Assembly (NCBI GenBank): GCA_021157585.1
Contig: JAGGWH010000104.1
Span: forward strand, 1 to 55,212
Direction of reading: 5' to 3'
DNA from: Bacteroidales bacterium
GTDB taxonomy: Bacteria > Bacteroidota > Bacteroidia > Bacteroidales > UBA12170
Length of the DNA: 55,212 nucleotides
Numbering within the stretch: the stretch's first letter is position 1; each line of letters opens with the position of its first letter. Of this stretch, positions 34,396-41,951 are shown one piece after another. The position numbers were made by a program, and so were the translations under genes. The notes beneath the pieces were generated by a model, which ran no database searches, was not told the DNA's origin, and saw nothing but the letters and a program-made list of their open reading frames with translations.

Positions 34396-34941
34396 TTACC
34401 AGTTGTATTCAACCAAAGGCCAGTTTTTAAGTACTTTCTTTTGATTATTGCGATACCAATCTAAATTCTCTTTGTATTTTGTTGCACCATCGGCTTTACC
34501 TGCCGCAATAAGTCTTTGCAATTCTTTAAATCCTTCAATTACAGATTCCGGACGAGGCATACATCCATTGATATAAACATCAACAGGAATATATTTATCA
34601 AGCAATTTGATGGTGTTATACGAATCCCAATACATTCCTCCATTGATGGTACAAGAGCCAAATCCAATAACATATTTTGGGTCTTGCATTTGTTCGTAAA
34701 CACGAATAACACGCTTTAATGTTTTTGTTGATAGATAACCTGTTATCAGGAGTAAATCGGCCTGACGAGGAGTAGCAGCACCACGAACACCAAGACGCTC
34801 AGCATCATAGCGAGAAGTTAGTGTTGCTGGTAATTCAATAGCACCACAGCCTGTTCCGTAGGCCAACATAAATAAAGAATTTTTTCGAGTAAAATTCTTT
34901 ATATAATCAACGATTGTTTGTGCGTTTTTGTCGTTATACAT
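34396..34941 (-). CDS. NuoB/MbxJ-like Fe-S subunit with only three cysteines
   Basis: Homologue of the complex I PSST subunit and hydrogenase small subunit, 181 residues, carrying the terminal (N2/proximal) 4Fe-4S cluster. NuoB uses a tandem Cys-Cys pair plus two more cysteines. Here the pair reads GC-G (C32, G33), followed by C97 (GFGSCTINGG) and C127 (INGCMPRPE). The whole protein contains only these three cysteines, so the cluster should have an open iron. This is the feature I recall for the archaeal MBS complex, where the open site is proposed to reduce sulfane sulfur. It lies in tight operon context. Confidence 0.87.
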   Translation of the reverse strand: MYNDKNAQTIVDYIKNFTRKNSLFMLAYGTGCGAIELPATLTSRYDAERLGVRGAATPRQADLLLITGYLSTKTLKRVIRVYEQMQDPKYVIGFGSCTINGGMYWDSYNTIKLLDKYIPVDVYINGCMPRPESVIEGFKELQRLIAAGKADGATKYKENLDWYRNNQKKVLKNWPLVEYNW

Positions 34942-34961
34942 CGAATAAATATTTTAATCAT

Positions 34962-35873
34962 TTAATAAAAAGCTGCCCATACAAGACCAATAAGACCAAA
35001 AAATGCAGGCCACTTCCAAAAATATGTAATGGCTTGTTCTGTACGATAACGTGGATTTATTACGCCATACAAAACAGGAATCATATACAGAGCAAATGTT
35101 TTAATAACTAATTCTATCAAATTGGATGCTCCTCCCATAAATACATCTACAAATAAGGTAAGTTTAACAAAGGCGAATATTGATCCGCTTGTCATCATCA
35201 TTCCCAGATATTTTCCGCCAAATTCCGAAACAGGACCGGAAGCAACCTCTGCAGGAGCATGAACAATATCAAATGGAGCATAATGAAACATTCCTAACAT
35301 TGCCATAATAGCAGCTATAAAAGCAAAGGGATTGCTGAACATCATCCAGCTTTCACTCTGTGCTTGAAGTTCAATCATTCCGGTAATTGAAGTCGTGTGA
35401 AACTGAGTCATTAATGCTACCATAGACATAACAAAAGGAATTTCGTAGCCCACCATTTGACTTAAACCACGACTAACACCAATAGCTGAGTTTGGATTTC
35501 CTGTTTGTCCGGCTCCTAAAGCCATTCCTAAAGATCCGAAAACCATCATATATATGAGAAAAATAAGGTCGCCACTGAAATTTAAATTTGAAAACCAATT
35601 CCCACTTGTTAAAATAGGGACAAACATTAGTGATGTAATAGAAGCGGTAATAGCAAAAACAGGACCCATATGTTGCATCCAACCATGGTGAATACTGGTT
35701 TCTTTAGAGTATAATTTTACCACGTCTATAAAATTCTGATAGATGGGTGGTCCTACACGATTTTGAATCCGAGCAATAACTTTTCTTCTTGCTCCACCGT
35801 ACAACATACCAACCGTAAAGGCTAATAAAATGGTGGCTATTGCTCCAAGTATTTCTATTAAAATTGTATTCAT
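34962..35873 (-). CDS. NuoH/MbxM-like membrane subunit
   Basis: Membrane subunit linking the Fe-S arm to the pump modules, 303 residues, about eight helices. RIQNRVGPPIYQNFIDVVKL near residue 35 and the loop FDIVHAPAEVASGPVSEFGG are family signatures. That loop differs from the complex I version, which is rich in glutamate near the quinone tunnel, consistent with a relative that does not use quinone. It lies between the second MrpD-like gene (53-base gap) and the NuoB-like gene (20 bases). Confidence 0.88.
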   Translation of the reverse strand: MNTILIEILGAIATILLAFTVGMLYGGARRKVIARIQNRVGPPIYQNFIDVVKLYSKETSIHHGWMQHMGPVFAITASITSLMFVPILTSGNWFSNLNFSGDLIFLIYMMVFGSLGMALGAGQTGNPNSAIGVSRGLSQMVGYEIPFVMSMVALMTQFHTTSITGMIELQAQSESWMMFSNPFAFIAAIMAMLGMFHYAPFDIVHAPAEVASGPVSEFGGKYLGMMMTSGSIFAFVKLTLFVDVFMGGASNLIELVIKTFALYMIPVLYGVINPRYRTEQAITYFWKWPAFFGLIGLVWAAFY

Positions 35874-35926
35874 TTTATAGAATCTTTATTTCTTTTTATT
35901 TTTTATTTCAATCCTTCTTCCATTAA

Positions 35927-37777
35927 TTAGAAGCCAAAATATTTTGTTCCGGCTATCAATAGTAAGACTAAAAATGCCATTACATAGATAGCATAAAGCT
36001 GACCATTACCACTATAAAAACGTCGAATGAAATCGAACAATGCTTCTAAACCTTTGCCGAAATCGGTATAATAATCATCAATTTTTCTCTTTAATAAAGG
36101 CCAAATGGCTCTTTCAAAAGGTTTATAAAAATCCGTTTGAAAAGTCATATTATCTTCAGGCTGAATTATTTCGCCTGAAGAGCTAATATCTTTAGTGCTA
36201 ACATAACGTTGGTTTTTATATCCTTTAATTGTTATAAATGCCAAGCCAACTAAAAAGACACCCATAACGGAAATCATTATATTTTGCAATACTACTTTAT
36301 CGCCCCAAGAGTTAAATAATACACTAAGCTGATACCATTCGATATTAGGAATTCTGTTTTCAAACCCAAGAACAAGCATTGCTTTTTGAATAGGTTCAAT
36401 AATAAATCCGGGAAAAGTACCGGCAAATACCGAAATGGCTGAGAGGACTAACATAGGAATCAGCATTGCTAATGGAGCTTCTTTAACATTAGCATATTCC
36501 GGCTCTTCTTGTCCTAAGAACATTCCAAATAAAATGCGATAGGAATACAAAAAAGCAGCAGTACTGGATAAGAAAACCATAATCACTAAATAATAATGAT
36601 CAGAAGTAATTAAAGCTTCGTAAAGCATCCATTTACCCACAAAACCACCTAAAGGAGGAATTCCGGCTAAGGTGATAATGGATATTAAAGTGGCAATAAA
36701 TGTCCAAGGCATTCTTCTAATCAGACCTGTTACTTTAGTCATATCCGTACTTCCAACCTGACGCTCAACAGCTCCAACGGCCATAAATAAGGTTGCTTTA
36801 AATACGGCGTGAAGAACAGCTAAAAACAAACCTGCCATAACTCCAAGATAAGTTCCTGAAGCCAAACCGATAATAATATAACCTAATTGAGCAATAGAAG
36901 AATAAGCTAAAAGTTTTTTTGCATCAGTTTGAATAACGGCATAAAATGTTGCTAATACCGCAGTAATAGCTGCTAACCAAGCCACAACTTCATTAATCAG
37001 CCAGTTTTGCGTACTTACTAAATTAAATAGAACTAAAGCAAATCCAAAAACACCCATTTTTGAAAGTGCTCCTGAAAATAAAGCAGTAAATGACATTGGT
37101 GAGCCTGCATAAGCTTCAGGCGCCCACACATGAACAGGCATAATAGCGGTTTTAACACCAAAGCCTATCATTAATAATATTGCGATAGCTAATTGATAGC
37201 CAAAGCCGATAGCGTAAATACTGGCAAATATATCTTCCAATAAAAAACTTCCAATAAAACTATATATTATTACAATAGCCATTAACATTGAATAGGCTCC
37301 AATAGCACTAAAAATCATATATTTTAAGCCCCTACGATCTACATCTTTACCGGAATAGATTACAATAAGATAAGACGACCAAGTCATTATTTCCCAGAAA
37401 AAGAAAAGCGAAATTAAATCGCGACTCATAAGAATACCCAACATTGCACCAATGCTAAAAAGGAAATTCATATAAAAGTAGCCAAGATTATCTTTCCCAT
37501 TCATATAAGCTGTGGAATATAAAAGGGTTAAAAAACCTAAAACCACTACTATTATCCCAAATAAATATCCTGCCGAAGTAAAGCCCCATTGTAAATGAAG
37601 GCCTCCAATTTCAAAATTGAGCTGCGCTGCTGCATCTATTGAGAAAAAGAGATATGATACTGCAAGCATAATAAGTACTACAAAGGAATTGAGTAGAATT
37701 GGCAGAAACTTATTTAAAACAAAGCTTATAATTGCTCCGCCAAAAACCAGAATTAATATGATAATTAAACTATTCAT
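35927..37777 (-). CDS. MrpD/NuoL-type pump subunit, second copy (MbxH'-like)
   Basis: Antiporter-like membrane subunit of 616 residues. The proton/Na+ channel residues are conserved: Glu129 in FFFWEIMTWSSYL (helix 5) and Lys209 in GFGVKTAIMPVHVWAPEAY (helix 7). KKLLAYSSIAQLGY and HAVFKATLF follow. The C-terminal hundred residues are an extra polar stretch plus a final helix, somewhat like a short NuoL arm. Two MrpD-type genes in a row are the mark of MBX as against MBH operons. Confidence 0.87.
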   Translation of the reverse strand: MNSLIIILILVFGGAIISFVLNKFLPILLNSFVVLIMLAVSYLFFSIDAAAQLNFEIGGLHLQWGFTSAGYLFGIIVVVLGFLTLLYSTAYMNGKDNLGYFYMNFLFSIGAMLGILMSRDLISLFFFWEIMTWSSYLIVIYSGKDVDRRGLKYMIFSAIGAYSMLMAIVIIYSFIGSFLLEDIFASIYAIGFGYQLAIAILLMIGFGVKTAIMPVHVWAPEAYAGSPMSFTALFSGALSKMGVFGFALVLFNLVSTQNWLINEVVAWLAAITAVLATFYAVIQTDAKKLLAYSSIAQLGYIIIGLASGTYLGVMAGLFLAVLHAVFKATLFMAVGAVERQVGSTDMTKVTGLIRRMPWTFIATLISIITLAGIPPLGGFVGKWMLYEALITSDHYYLVIMVFLSSTAAFLYSYRILFGMFLGQEEPEYANVKEAPLAMLIPMLVLSAISVFAGTFPGFIIEPIQKAMLVLGFENRIPNIEWYQLSVLFNSWGDKVVLQNIMISVMGVFLVGLAFITIKGYKNQRYVSTKDISSSGEIIQPEDNMTFQTDFYKPFERAIWPLLKRKIDDYYTDFGKGLEALFDFIRRFYSGNGQLYAIYVMAFLVLLLIAGTKYFGF

Positions 37778-37789
37778 TTCTTTTTCTTT

Positions 37790-39280
37790 TTAATTACGCC
37801 CAACTGATAAAACCGACTGAATATAATGTTGCTTATCGAGTAAGTCAGTAGCGGCTCTTTCGATTAAACCCGAAATCAAATCGGGATAAATACCAATAAT
37901 AACAATAACTAATGCCAAAATAAGCATTGCAAATTTTGCGTTAAGGCTTGGTATCTTTATTTCGACAGTAGAAATACGTTCTTTAAAATAAATGCGATGA
38001 AGGACTCTGAAATAGTATACTATTTCTATAACACTCACCACTAAAATAATGGCAATAACCGCAATTAAGCGAACATCGGCAGCAGCCATTAAAATATATA
38101 ATTTGCTCCAAAAACCTGCAAAAGGAGGTAAGCCGACAATGGCTAACGAGCCCAAAGCGAAAAGGAAAGCTGTAAATGGCATTAGTTTACCTATACCATC
38201 TAAATCAGAAATATTTTTTTCTTTGGAATGATATACTAAATAGGTAGCACTTAAGAAAAGCATTCCTTTAATAATGGCATGATTAAACATTAAGAAAATA
38301 GCTGCAAATACGGCTTCGTGTGTTCCAATACCAAAAGCAACCAAGACTAATCCCATCTGACCAATACTGGAATAAGCCAACATCCGCTTTAATCTTCCTT
38401 GACGCATAGCAGTTACTTCGGCAACAGCCATCGTTATTAATCCCATAACAACTAATAACTGTAGAACTTCAACAACATCAAACAGAGTAAATATTATACG
38501 AATAAGGGCATAAACACCGGCTTTTACAACTATACCTGCAAAAATAGCACCTATAGGTCCGGGAGCTTGAGTATAAACATCGGGAGCCCAACCATTTAAT
38601 GGAAACATTTCGGCTTCAATACCAAATCCAACAAAAAATAGTATCAGAATAACACCTTTCATATATGGATTCATATCAGGAACTCTCTGAGCAATTTCGG
38701 CCATATTAAGTGTTCCAACCTGAGTATAAAGAATTAATATAGCTAATAGTATAAGAAATGAGGCAAAAGAACCAATCAATAAATATTTAAACGCAGCTTC
38801 AGCACCATCGCGTTCGCGATAAAAAGCCGTTAAGGAATATGCCGAGATGGCTGTAATTTCAAGAAATACAAATAAGTTAAAAATATCACCCGTTAGCACA
38901 ACTCCAATTGCACCTGTAATAAGCATCATAAATAACACATAAAATTTTTGTGTTTGAGCATAATCAACTTCAGGTTTAAAATTATAAGTATATATCCATA
39001 TTATAAGTCCAAGAAAGCTAAAAAGGCTAACAAGAAAGCCTGTGAAAGGACTAAATACCAGATTGATTCCCCAAGGAGGCGACCAACCTGCAATAATTTC
39101 GATAATAGTTGTGTCTTTTGTAATGACCTGTGTCATTAAAATAACCGAGATATAGGAAAGGTAAAGCAATACCAATCCGGGAATGAGTCGTACTAGATTC
39201 TTATTTAATTTCCCAAACAAAGGGATTAAGAAAGCCGCCATAAGCGGAAGTGCTATATAATGTACCGGAGATATTACCAT
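37790..39280 (-). CDS. MrpD-type pump subunit, first copy (MbxH-like)
   Basis: Antiporter-like membrane subunit of 496 residues, about 14 helices. Glu141 in FVFLEITAISAYS matches the helix 5 glutamate of NuoM/MrpD. The helix 7 position that is lysine in NuoM is glutamate here (Glu222 in GFGIEAEMFPLNGWAPD), and the nearby His is Asn. KRMLAYSSIGQMG and HAIIKGMLF are kept. Ion coupling may therefore differ from its neighbour, which has the canonical lysine. The start overlaps the end of the MrpC-like gene by seven bases. Confidence 0.87.
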   Translation of the reverse strand: MVISPVHYIALPLMAAFLIPLFGKLNKNLVRLIPGLVLLYLSYISVILMTQVITKDTTIIEIIAGWSPPWGINLVFSPFTGFLVSLFSFLGLIIWIYTYNFKPEVDYAQTQKFYVLFMMLITGAIGVVLTGDIFNLFVFLEITAISAYSLTAFYRERDGAEAAFKYLLIGSFASFLILLAILILYTQVGTLNMAEIAQRVPDMNPYMKGVILILFFVGFGIEAEMFPLNGWAPDVYTQAPGPIGAIFAGIVVKAGVYALIRIIFTLFDVVEVLQLLVVMGLITMAVAEVTAMRQGRLKRMLAYSSIGQMGLVLVAFGIGTHEAVFAAIFLMFNHAIIKGMLFLSATYLVYHSKEKNISDLDGIGKLMPFTAFLFALGSLAIVGLPPFAGFWSKLYILMAAADVRLIAVIAIILVVSVIEIVYYFRVLHRIYFKERISTVEIKIPSLNAKFAMLILALVIVIIGIYPDLISGLIERAATDLLDKQHYIQSVLSVGRN

Positions 39281-39636
39281 CTTAAATTCTTTATTTCGTC
39301 AATAGCTGCAGTATTATGATGTCTGTATAATCGGATAACCAACGAGAGAGCTACGGCGGTTACAGCAAAACCAATAACAATAGCCGTAAGCACTAATGCT
39401 TGAGGAACAGGATCGACCATAGCTTGAGTAGAGCCCAAAACTTCCGGTGAAAAAATAGGAGCTGTTCCGTTATTAACATATCCTATAGCTACAAAAAGTA
39501 GGTGAAGACCAGAATCTACTATCGAAAGACCGATAACGATCTTAAGTAGATTTTTCTTAGCTAGAGCAGCGTAGAGTCCGATTAACATCAGAGCTACTGC
39601 TGTTCCGTAAATACTTATCGTTAAAAATTCGTTCAT
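39274..39636 (-). CDS. MrpC/MnhC (MbxG)-like, NuoK-type subunit
   Basis: Three-helix membrane protein of 120 residues. The NuoK/MrpC pattern is visible in GLYAALAKKNLLKIVIGLSI, then DSGLHLLFVAIGY, and VDPVPQALVLTAIVIGFAVT, which includes the PQALVLTAIVI core of MnhC. In Mrp antiporters this subunit sits between the B- and D-type subunits. It is the sixth gene of the operon. Confidence 0.9.
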   Translation of the reverse strand: MNEFLTISIYGTAVALMLIGLYAALAKKNLLKIVIGLSIVDSGLHLLFVAIGYVNNGTAPIFSPEVLGSTQAMVDPVPQALVLTAIVIGFAVTAVALSLVIRLYRHHNTAAIDEIKNLRW

Positions 39637-39645
39637 TTTAGCGTC

Positions 39646-40362
39646 TTAATTTTCATTTTTGGCCTCAGGCCGATTGTTTAACAATACGGTATCGATAACA
39701 CCAGCAAGTTCTGAAGCTACTTTAAATCCAACAGCTACATAAATAATTCCGATGATACCTCCACTCAATAAATCGTTTAATTCGCCGGTAGGCAAAAAGT
39801 TTTCAAGAAAAGTCATACCAAGAATAAGTCCTACAAAACCAACAGTAGCAAAAACAACTCCTGCTATAGATTCTATCCAGCTAATGACATTATGATTAAC
39901 TTTAAATTTTCTATATGAAATTAACATTAACAAGGTAGCCGTTGCTATTATTGCTCCTCCTTGAAATCCTCCACCTGGTGAAAGGTGTCCGTGAATAAAA
40001 ACATAAGCTCCCAAAAGAACAATTAAAGGAAATAATATTTGGCTTCCTATCTGAACAATGCGACTTGAAGGTAATTTGGCGCGTATTTGTTTTTCGCCTT
40101 TTCGACGACGACGATACATAATACTTGACAAGCCGGTAGCAGCCAAAAATAATACTGTTACTTCGCCCAAAGTATCAAAACCCCGATAGTTAACTACAAT
40201 AGCTGTAACCGCATTCGACACTTTAAGTTCAGACGGAGTTTTTTCAATGTAATAATCGCCAACGTTATTACGATCTTCTCCAAATGGAATTTGAGAAACA
40301 ACACCTACAAGAAAATAACCGATAGTAGCTAAAATGAGAAATACTATAATTCTTTTAATCAT
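39646..40362 (-). CDS. Fused MbhE-like and MrpB/MnhB-like membrane subunit
   Basis: Membrane protein of 238 residues with two domains. The N-terminal part (about 1-85) matches MbhE, equivalent to the C-terminal end of MrpA: AIVVNYRGFDTLGEVTVLFL. The C-terminal part (about 105-230) is MnhB: YVFIHGHLSPGGGFQGGAII is its signature. In many Mrp and Mbh operons these are separate genes or part of MrpA. The start overlaps the DUF4040 gene by four bases (ATGA). Confidence 0.88.
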   Translation of the reverse strand: MIKRIIVFLILATIGYFLVGVVSQIPFGEDRNNVGDYYIEKTPSELKVSNAVTAIVVNYRGFDTLGEVTVLFLAATGLSSIMYRRRRKGEKQIRAKLPSSRIVQIGSQILFPLIVLLGAYVFIHGHLSPGGGFQGGAIIATATLLMLISYRKFKVNHNVISWIESIAGVVFATVGFVGLILGMTFLENFLPTGELNDLLSGGIIGIIYVAVGFKVASELAGVIDTVLLNNRPEAKNEN

Positions 40363-40658
40363 TTATCATCTCCTTTCTTCATCTCAACATAAGATGTTTT
40401 TTTGTCGCAACATCTTTCCTTATCGGTAGTATTACGAATAGTAATAATAAAAATGATAGTTGTTAAAGCCACTCCAATAGCAGCTTCGGTAAGTGCAACA
40501 TCGGGTGCTTGCAGAATAAAAAAGAATAACGAAAGACCCAAACTAACAAGACCGGTAGCAACAACGGCATAAAGTAAGTTTTTAGAGATTACCGCATAAA
40601 TTGCTGATCCTATAGTTAAAATAACTAAAGCAAAAACAGGAATTACTAACCAATTCAT
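40359..40658 (-). CDS. MbhD/DUF4040 membrane subunit
   Basis: Three-helix protein of 99 residues matching the DUF4040/MbhD domain, which corresponds to a late segment of MrpA: NLLYAVVATGLVSLGLSLFF, then LQAPDVALTEAAIGVALTT. APDVALTEA is the recognisable core. It overlaps both neighbours by four bases, so translation is coupled. The C-terminus is a charged tail. Confidence 0.88.
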   Translation of the reverse strand: MNWLVIPVFALVILTIGSAIYAVISKNLLYAVVATGLVSLGLSLFFFILQAPDVALTEAAIGVALTTIIFIITIRNTTDKERCCDKKTSYVEMKKGDDK

Positions 40659-41002
40659 TTTGATTCCTCCATTTTTTCTACCACTTCTTCGTAGGCATCA
40701 ATATGCTCTTTAGAAATGGGTTTAAGTTTATCTTTATAGCTTCCTCTAGCAATTGCATGCGAGCTAAGCGGATTAGAAAAGGCAATAAACAAAATCATTA
40801 ATACCAATTTTATCCACCAATCAGGTTCTAAAAAAGCGACTCCAAAAATTAAGCTCATAGCACCTAAAGTAGAAGCTTTTGTTCCGGCTTGGATCCTAGT
40901 ATAGATGTCGGGCATACGAAAAATACCTAAAGCTCCCAAAAACAAAAAGACAGCTCCGATACTAACAAAGAAATAGCCTATGTAAGTAAAAATATTTTCC
41001 AT
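40655..41002 (-). CDS. MrpG/MnhG-like subunit
   Basis: Three-helix subunit of 115 residues. SIGAVFLFLGALGIFRMPDI, then YTRIQAGTKASTLG is the MnhG signature. I chose the ATG at 41002, one base after the MrpF stop; the longer frame would begin at a TTG inside that gene. The charged C-terminal tail is cytosolic. Confidence 0.9.
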   Translation of the reverse strand: MENIFTYIGYFFVSIGAVFLFLGALGIFRMPDIYTRIQAGTKASTLGAMSLIFGVAFLEPDWWIKLVLMILFIAFSNPLSSHAIARGSYKDKLKPISKEHIDAYEEVVEKMEESK

Positions 41003-41003
41003 A

Positions 41004-41270
41004 TTAAATACCTCCCTCCAAATAGCGGGCAAATGCTAAAACGCCAATAAAACCTAAGACAGCATATACTAATGCAACATCAACATAAATAAAGCGCCCA
41101 AAAACGTGCGACATAAATACCATTGCAGCTATTGCTAAAACGGAAATGGTATCAAGAGCAACCACTCTATCAGAAGCCGTAGGCCCTTTTAAAAACCTAA
41201 CGAATCCCAACAAAATACCAAGAGAAATAATTGCAATGATTACCAAATTAAAATAGTCCTCGAATACCAT
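41004..41270 (-). CDS. MrpF/MnhF-like subunit
   Basis: Three-helix subunit of 88 residues. RFLKGPTASDRVVALDTISV is diagnostic for MnhF/MrpF. In Mrp antiporters it lies beside E and G at the end of the membrane arm. The ATG is two bases after the MrpE stop. Confidence 0.9.
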   Translation of the reverse strand: MVFEDYFNLVIIAIISLGILLGFVRFLKGPTASDRVVALDTISVLAIAAMVFMSHVFGRFIYVDVALVYAVLGFIGVLAFARYLEGGI

Positions 41271-41272
41271 AT

Positions 41273-41785
41273 CTATTTATCAAATATTTTAATTAAAATT
41301 TTCTCGAAATCAGCAGCTATTGCTTCATAAACACCTGCTTCATCTTTTGTTGTCATTTTTAACCAATGAATATAAAATTCATCTTCAATTAAATCAACGG
41401 TAAGCGTTCCGGGAGTGAGAGTAATACTGTTTGCTAAAACCATTTTGGCAAAATCGGATTTTAAGCTCGACTTAAATTTAACTATCCCCGGATTAACAGG
41501 TAATTTAGGATTGATTACAATTTTAGCAACTTGAAAATTAGCCTTTATAAGAGCAATTAAGAACACCCAAGAATATTGAAGCAAATACATTATTCTACGG
41601 GGATGAAAAAGACGAAAGCCATAATGGGAAAAAGAAGTAAAATTTAATGCAGATATTATTCCCGTTACTATAAGTCCCGTAACAATTTCGGCAGTTGCAA
41701 AACTAACAGTAAAGGCATACCAAACCACCATTAACAATAGCCAGGTATATAAAAACCGGCTCCATTTTGAAGAAGTATTTTTCAT
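41273..41785 (-). CDS. MrpE/MnhE-like subunit, first gene of the complex
   Basis: Membrane protein of 170 residues with two or three helices and a C-terminal soluble domain. FATAEIVTGLIVTGIISALN, the VLANSITLTPGTLTVDL stretch and FYIHWL are the MnhE/MrpE hallmarks. It heads the 13-gene operon running to 30845. A -7 box lies at 41849-41842 and a palindrome follows it, so this is the likely control point for the complex. Confidence 0.9.
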   Translation of the reverse strand: MKNTSSKWSRFLYTWLLLMVVWYAFTVSFATAEIVTGLIVTGIISALNFTSFSHYGFRLFHPRRIMYLLQYSWVFLIALIKANFQVAKIVINPKLPVNPGIVKFKSSLKSDFAKMVLANSITLTPGTLTVDLIEDEFYIHWLKMTTKDEAGVYEAIAADFEKILIKIFDK

Positions 41786-41817
41786 GTTTTAAGAACTTAA
41801 GTTTTTGGCTTTAATAC

Positions 41818-41832
41818 TTAGGTTAAGCCTAA
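41818..41832. promoter_or_regulatory. Palindrome TTAGG-N5-CCTAA in the operon leader
   Basis: TTAGG (41818-41822) and CCTAA (41828-41832) flank a 5-base centre. The site falls about 5-20 bases downstream of the predicted transcription start of the MBX-like operon, where a repressor could block elongation. Only one copy is seen. Confidence 0.35.
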
Positions 41833-41841
41833 ATATTGACA

Positions 41842-41849
41842 CAAAAATA
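41842..41849 (-). promoter_or_regulatory. -7 box TATTTTTG for the MBX-like operon
   Basis: Minus-strand TATTTTTG matches TAnnTTTG and lies 56 bases before the MrpE-like ATG at 41785. No -33 TTTG at 19-21 bases is visible, hinting at an activator or a weak promoter. Confidence 0.45.
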
Positions 41850-41951
41850 GTTCAAAAATGCAGGGTAGCTAAGTTGAATCCTAATTTATAATAAATCTAT
41901 GTAAGTAGGTATATCTAAGCTTACAATTATTACTATATATACTATTGATTT

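Noticed and set aside
30845-41785. Annotation as complex I (nuo) or as a NiFe hydrogenase (mbh)
   Set aside because: NuoE, F and G are absent and Mrp-type E, F, G, B and C subunits are present, so it is not complex I. The NiFe cysteine set is incomplete and two MrpD genes occur, so it is not MBH.
37790-41785. A stand-alone Mrp Na+/H+ antiporter operon
   Set aside because: No full-length MrpA is present, and the genes run without a break into the NuoH/B/C/D-like genes on the same strand.
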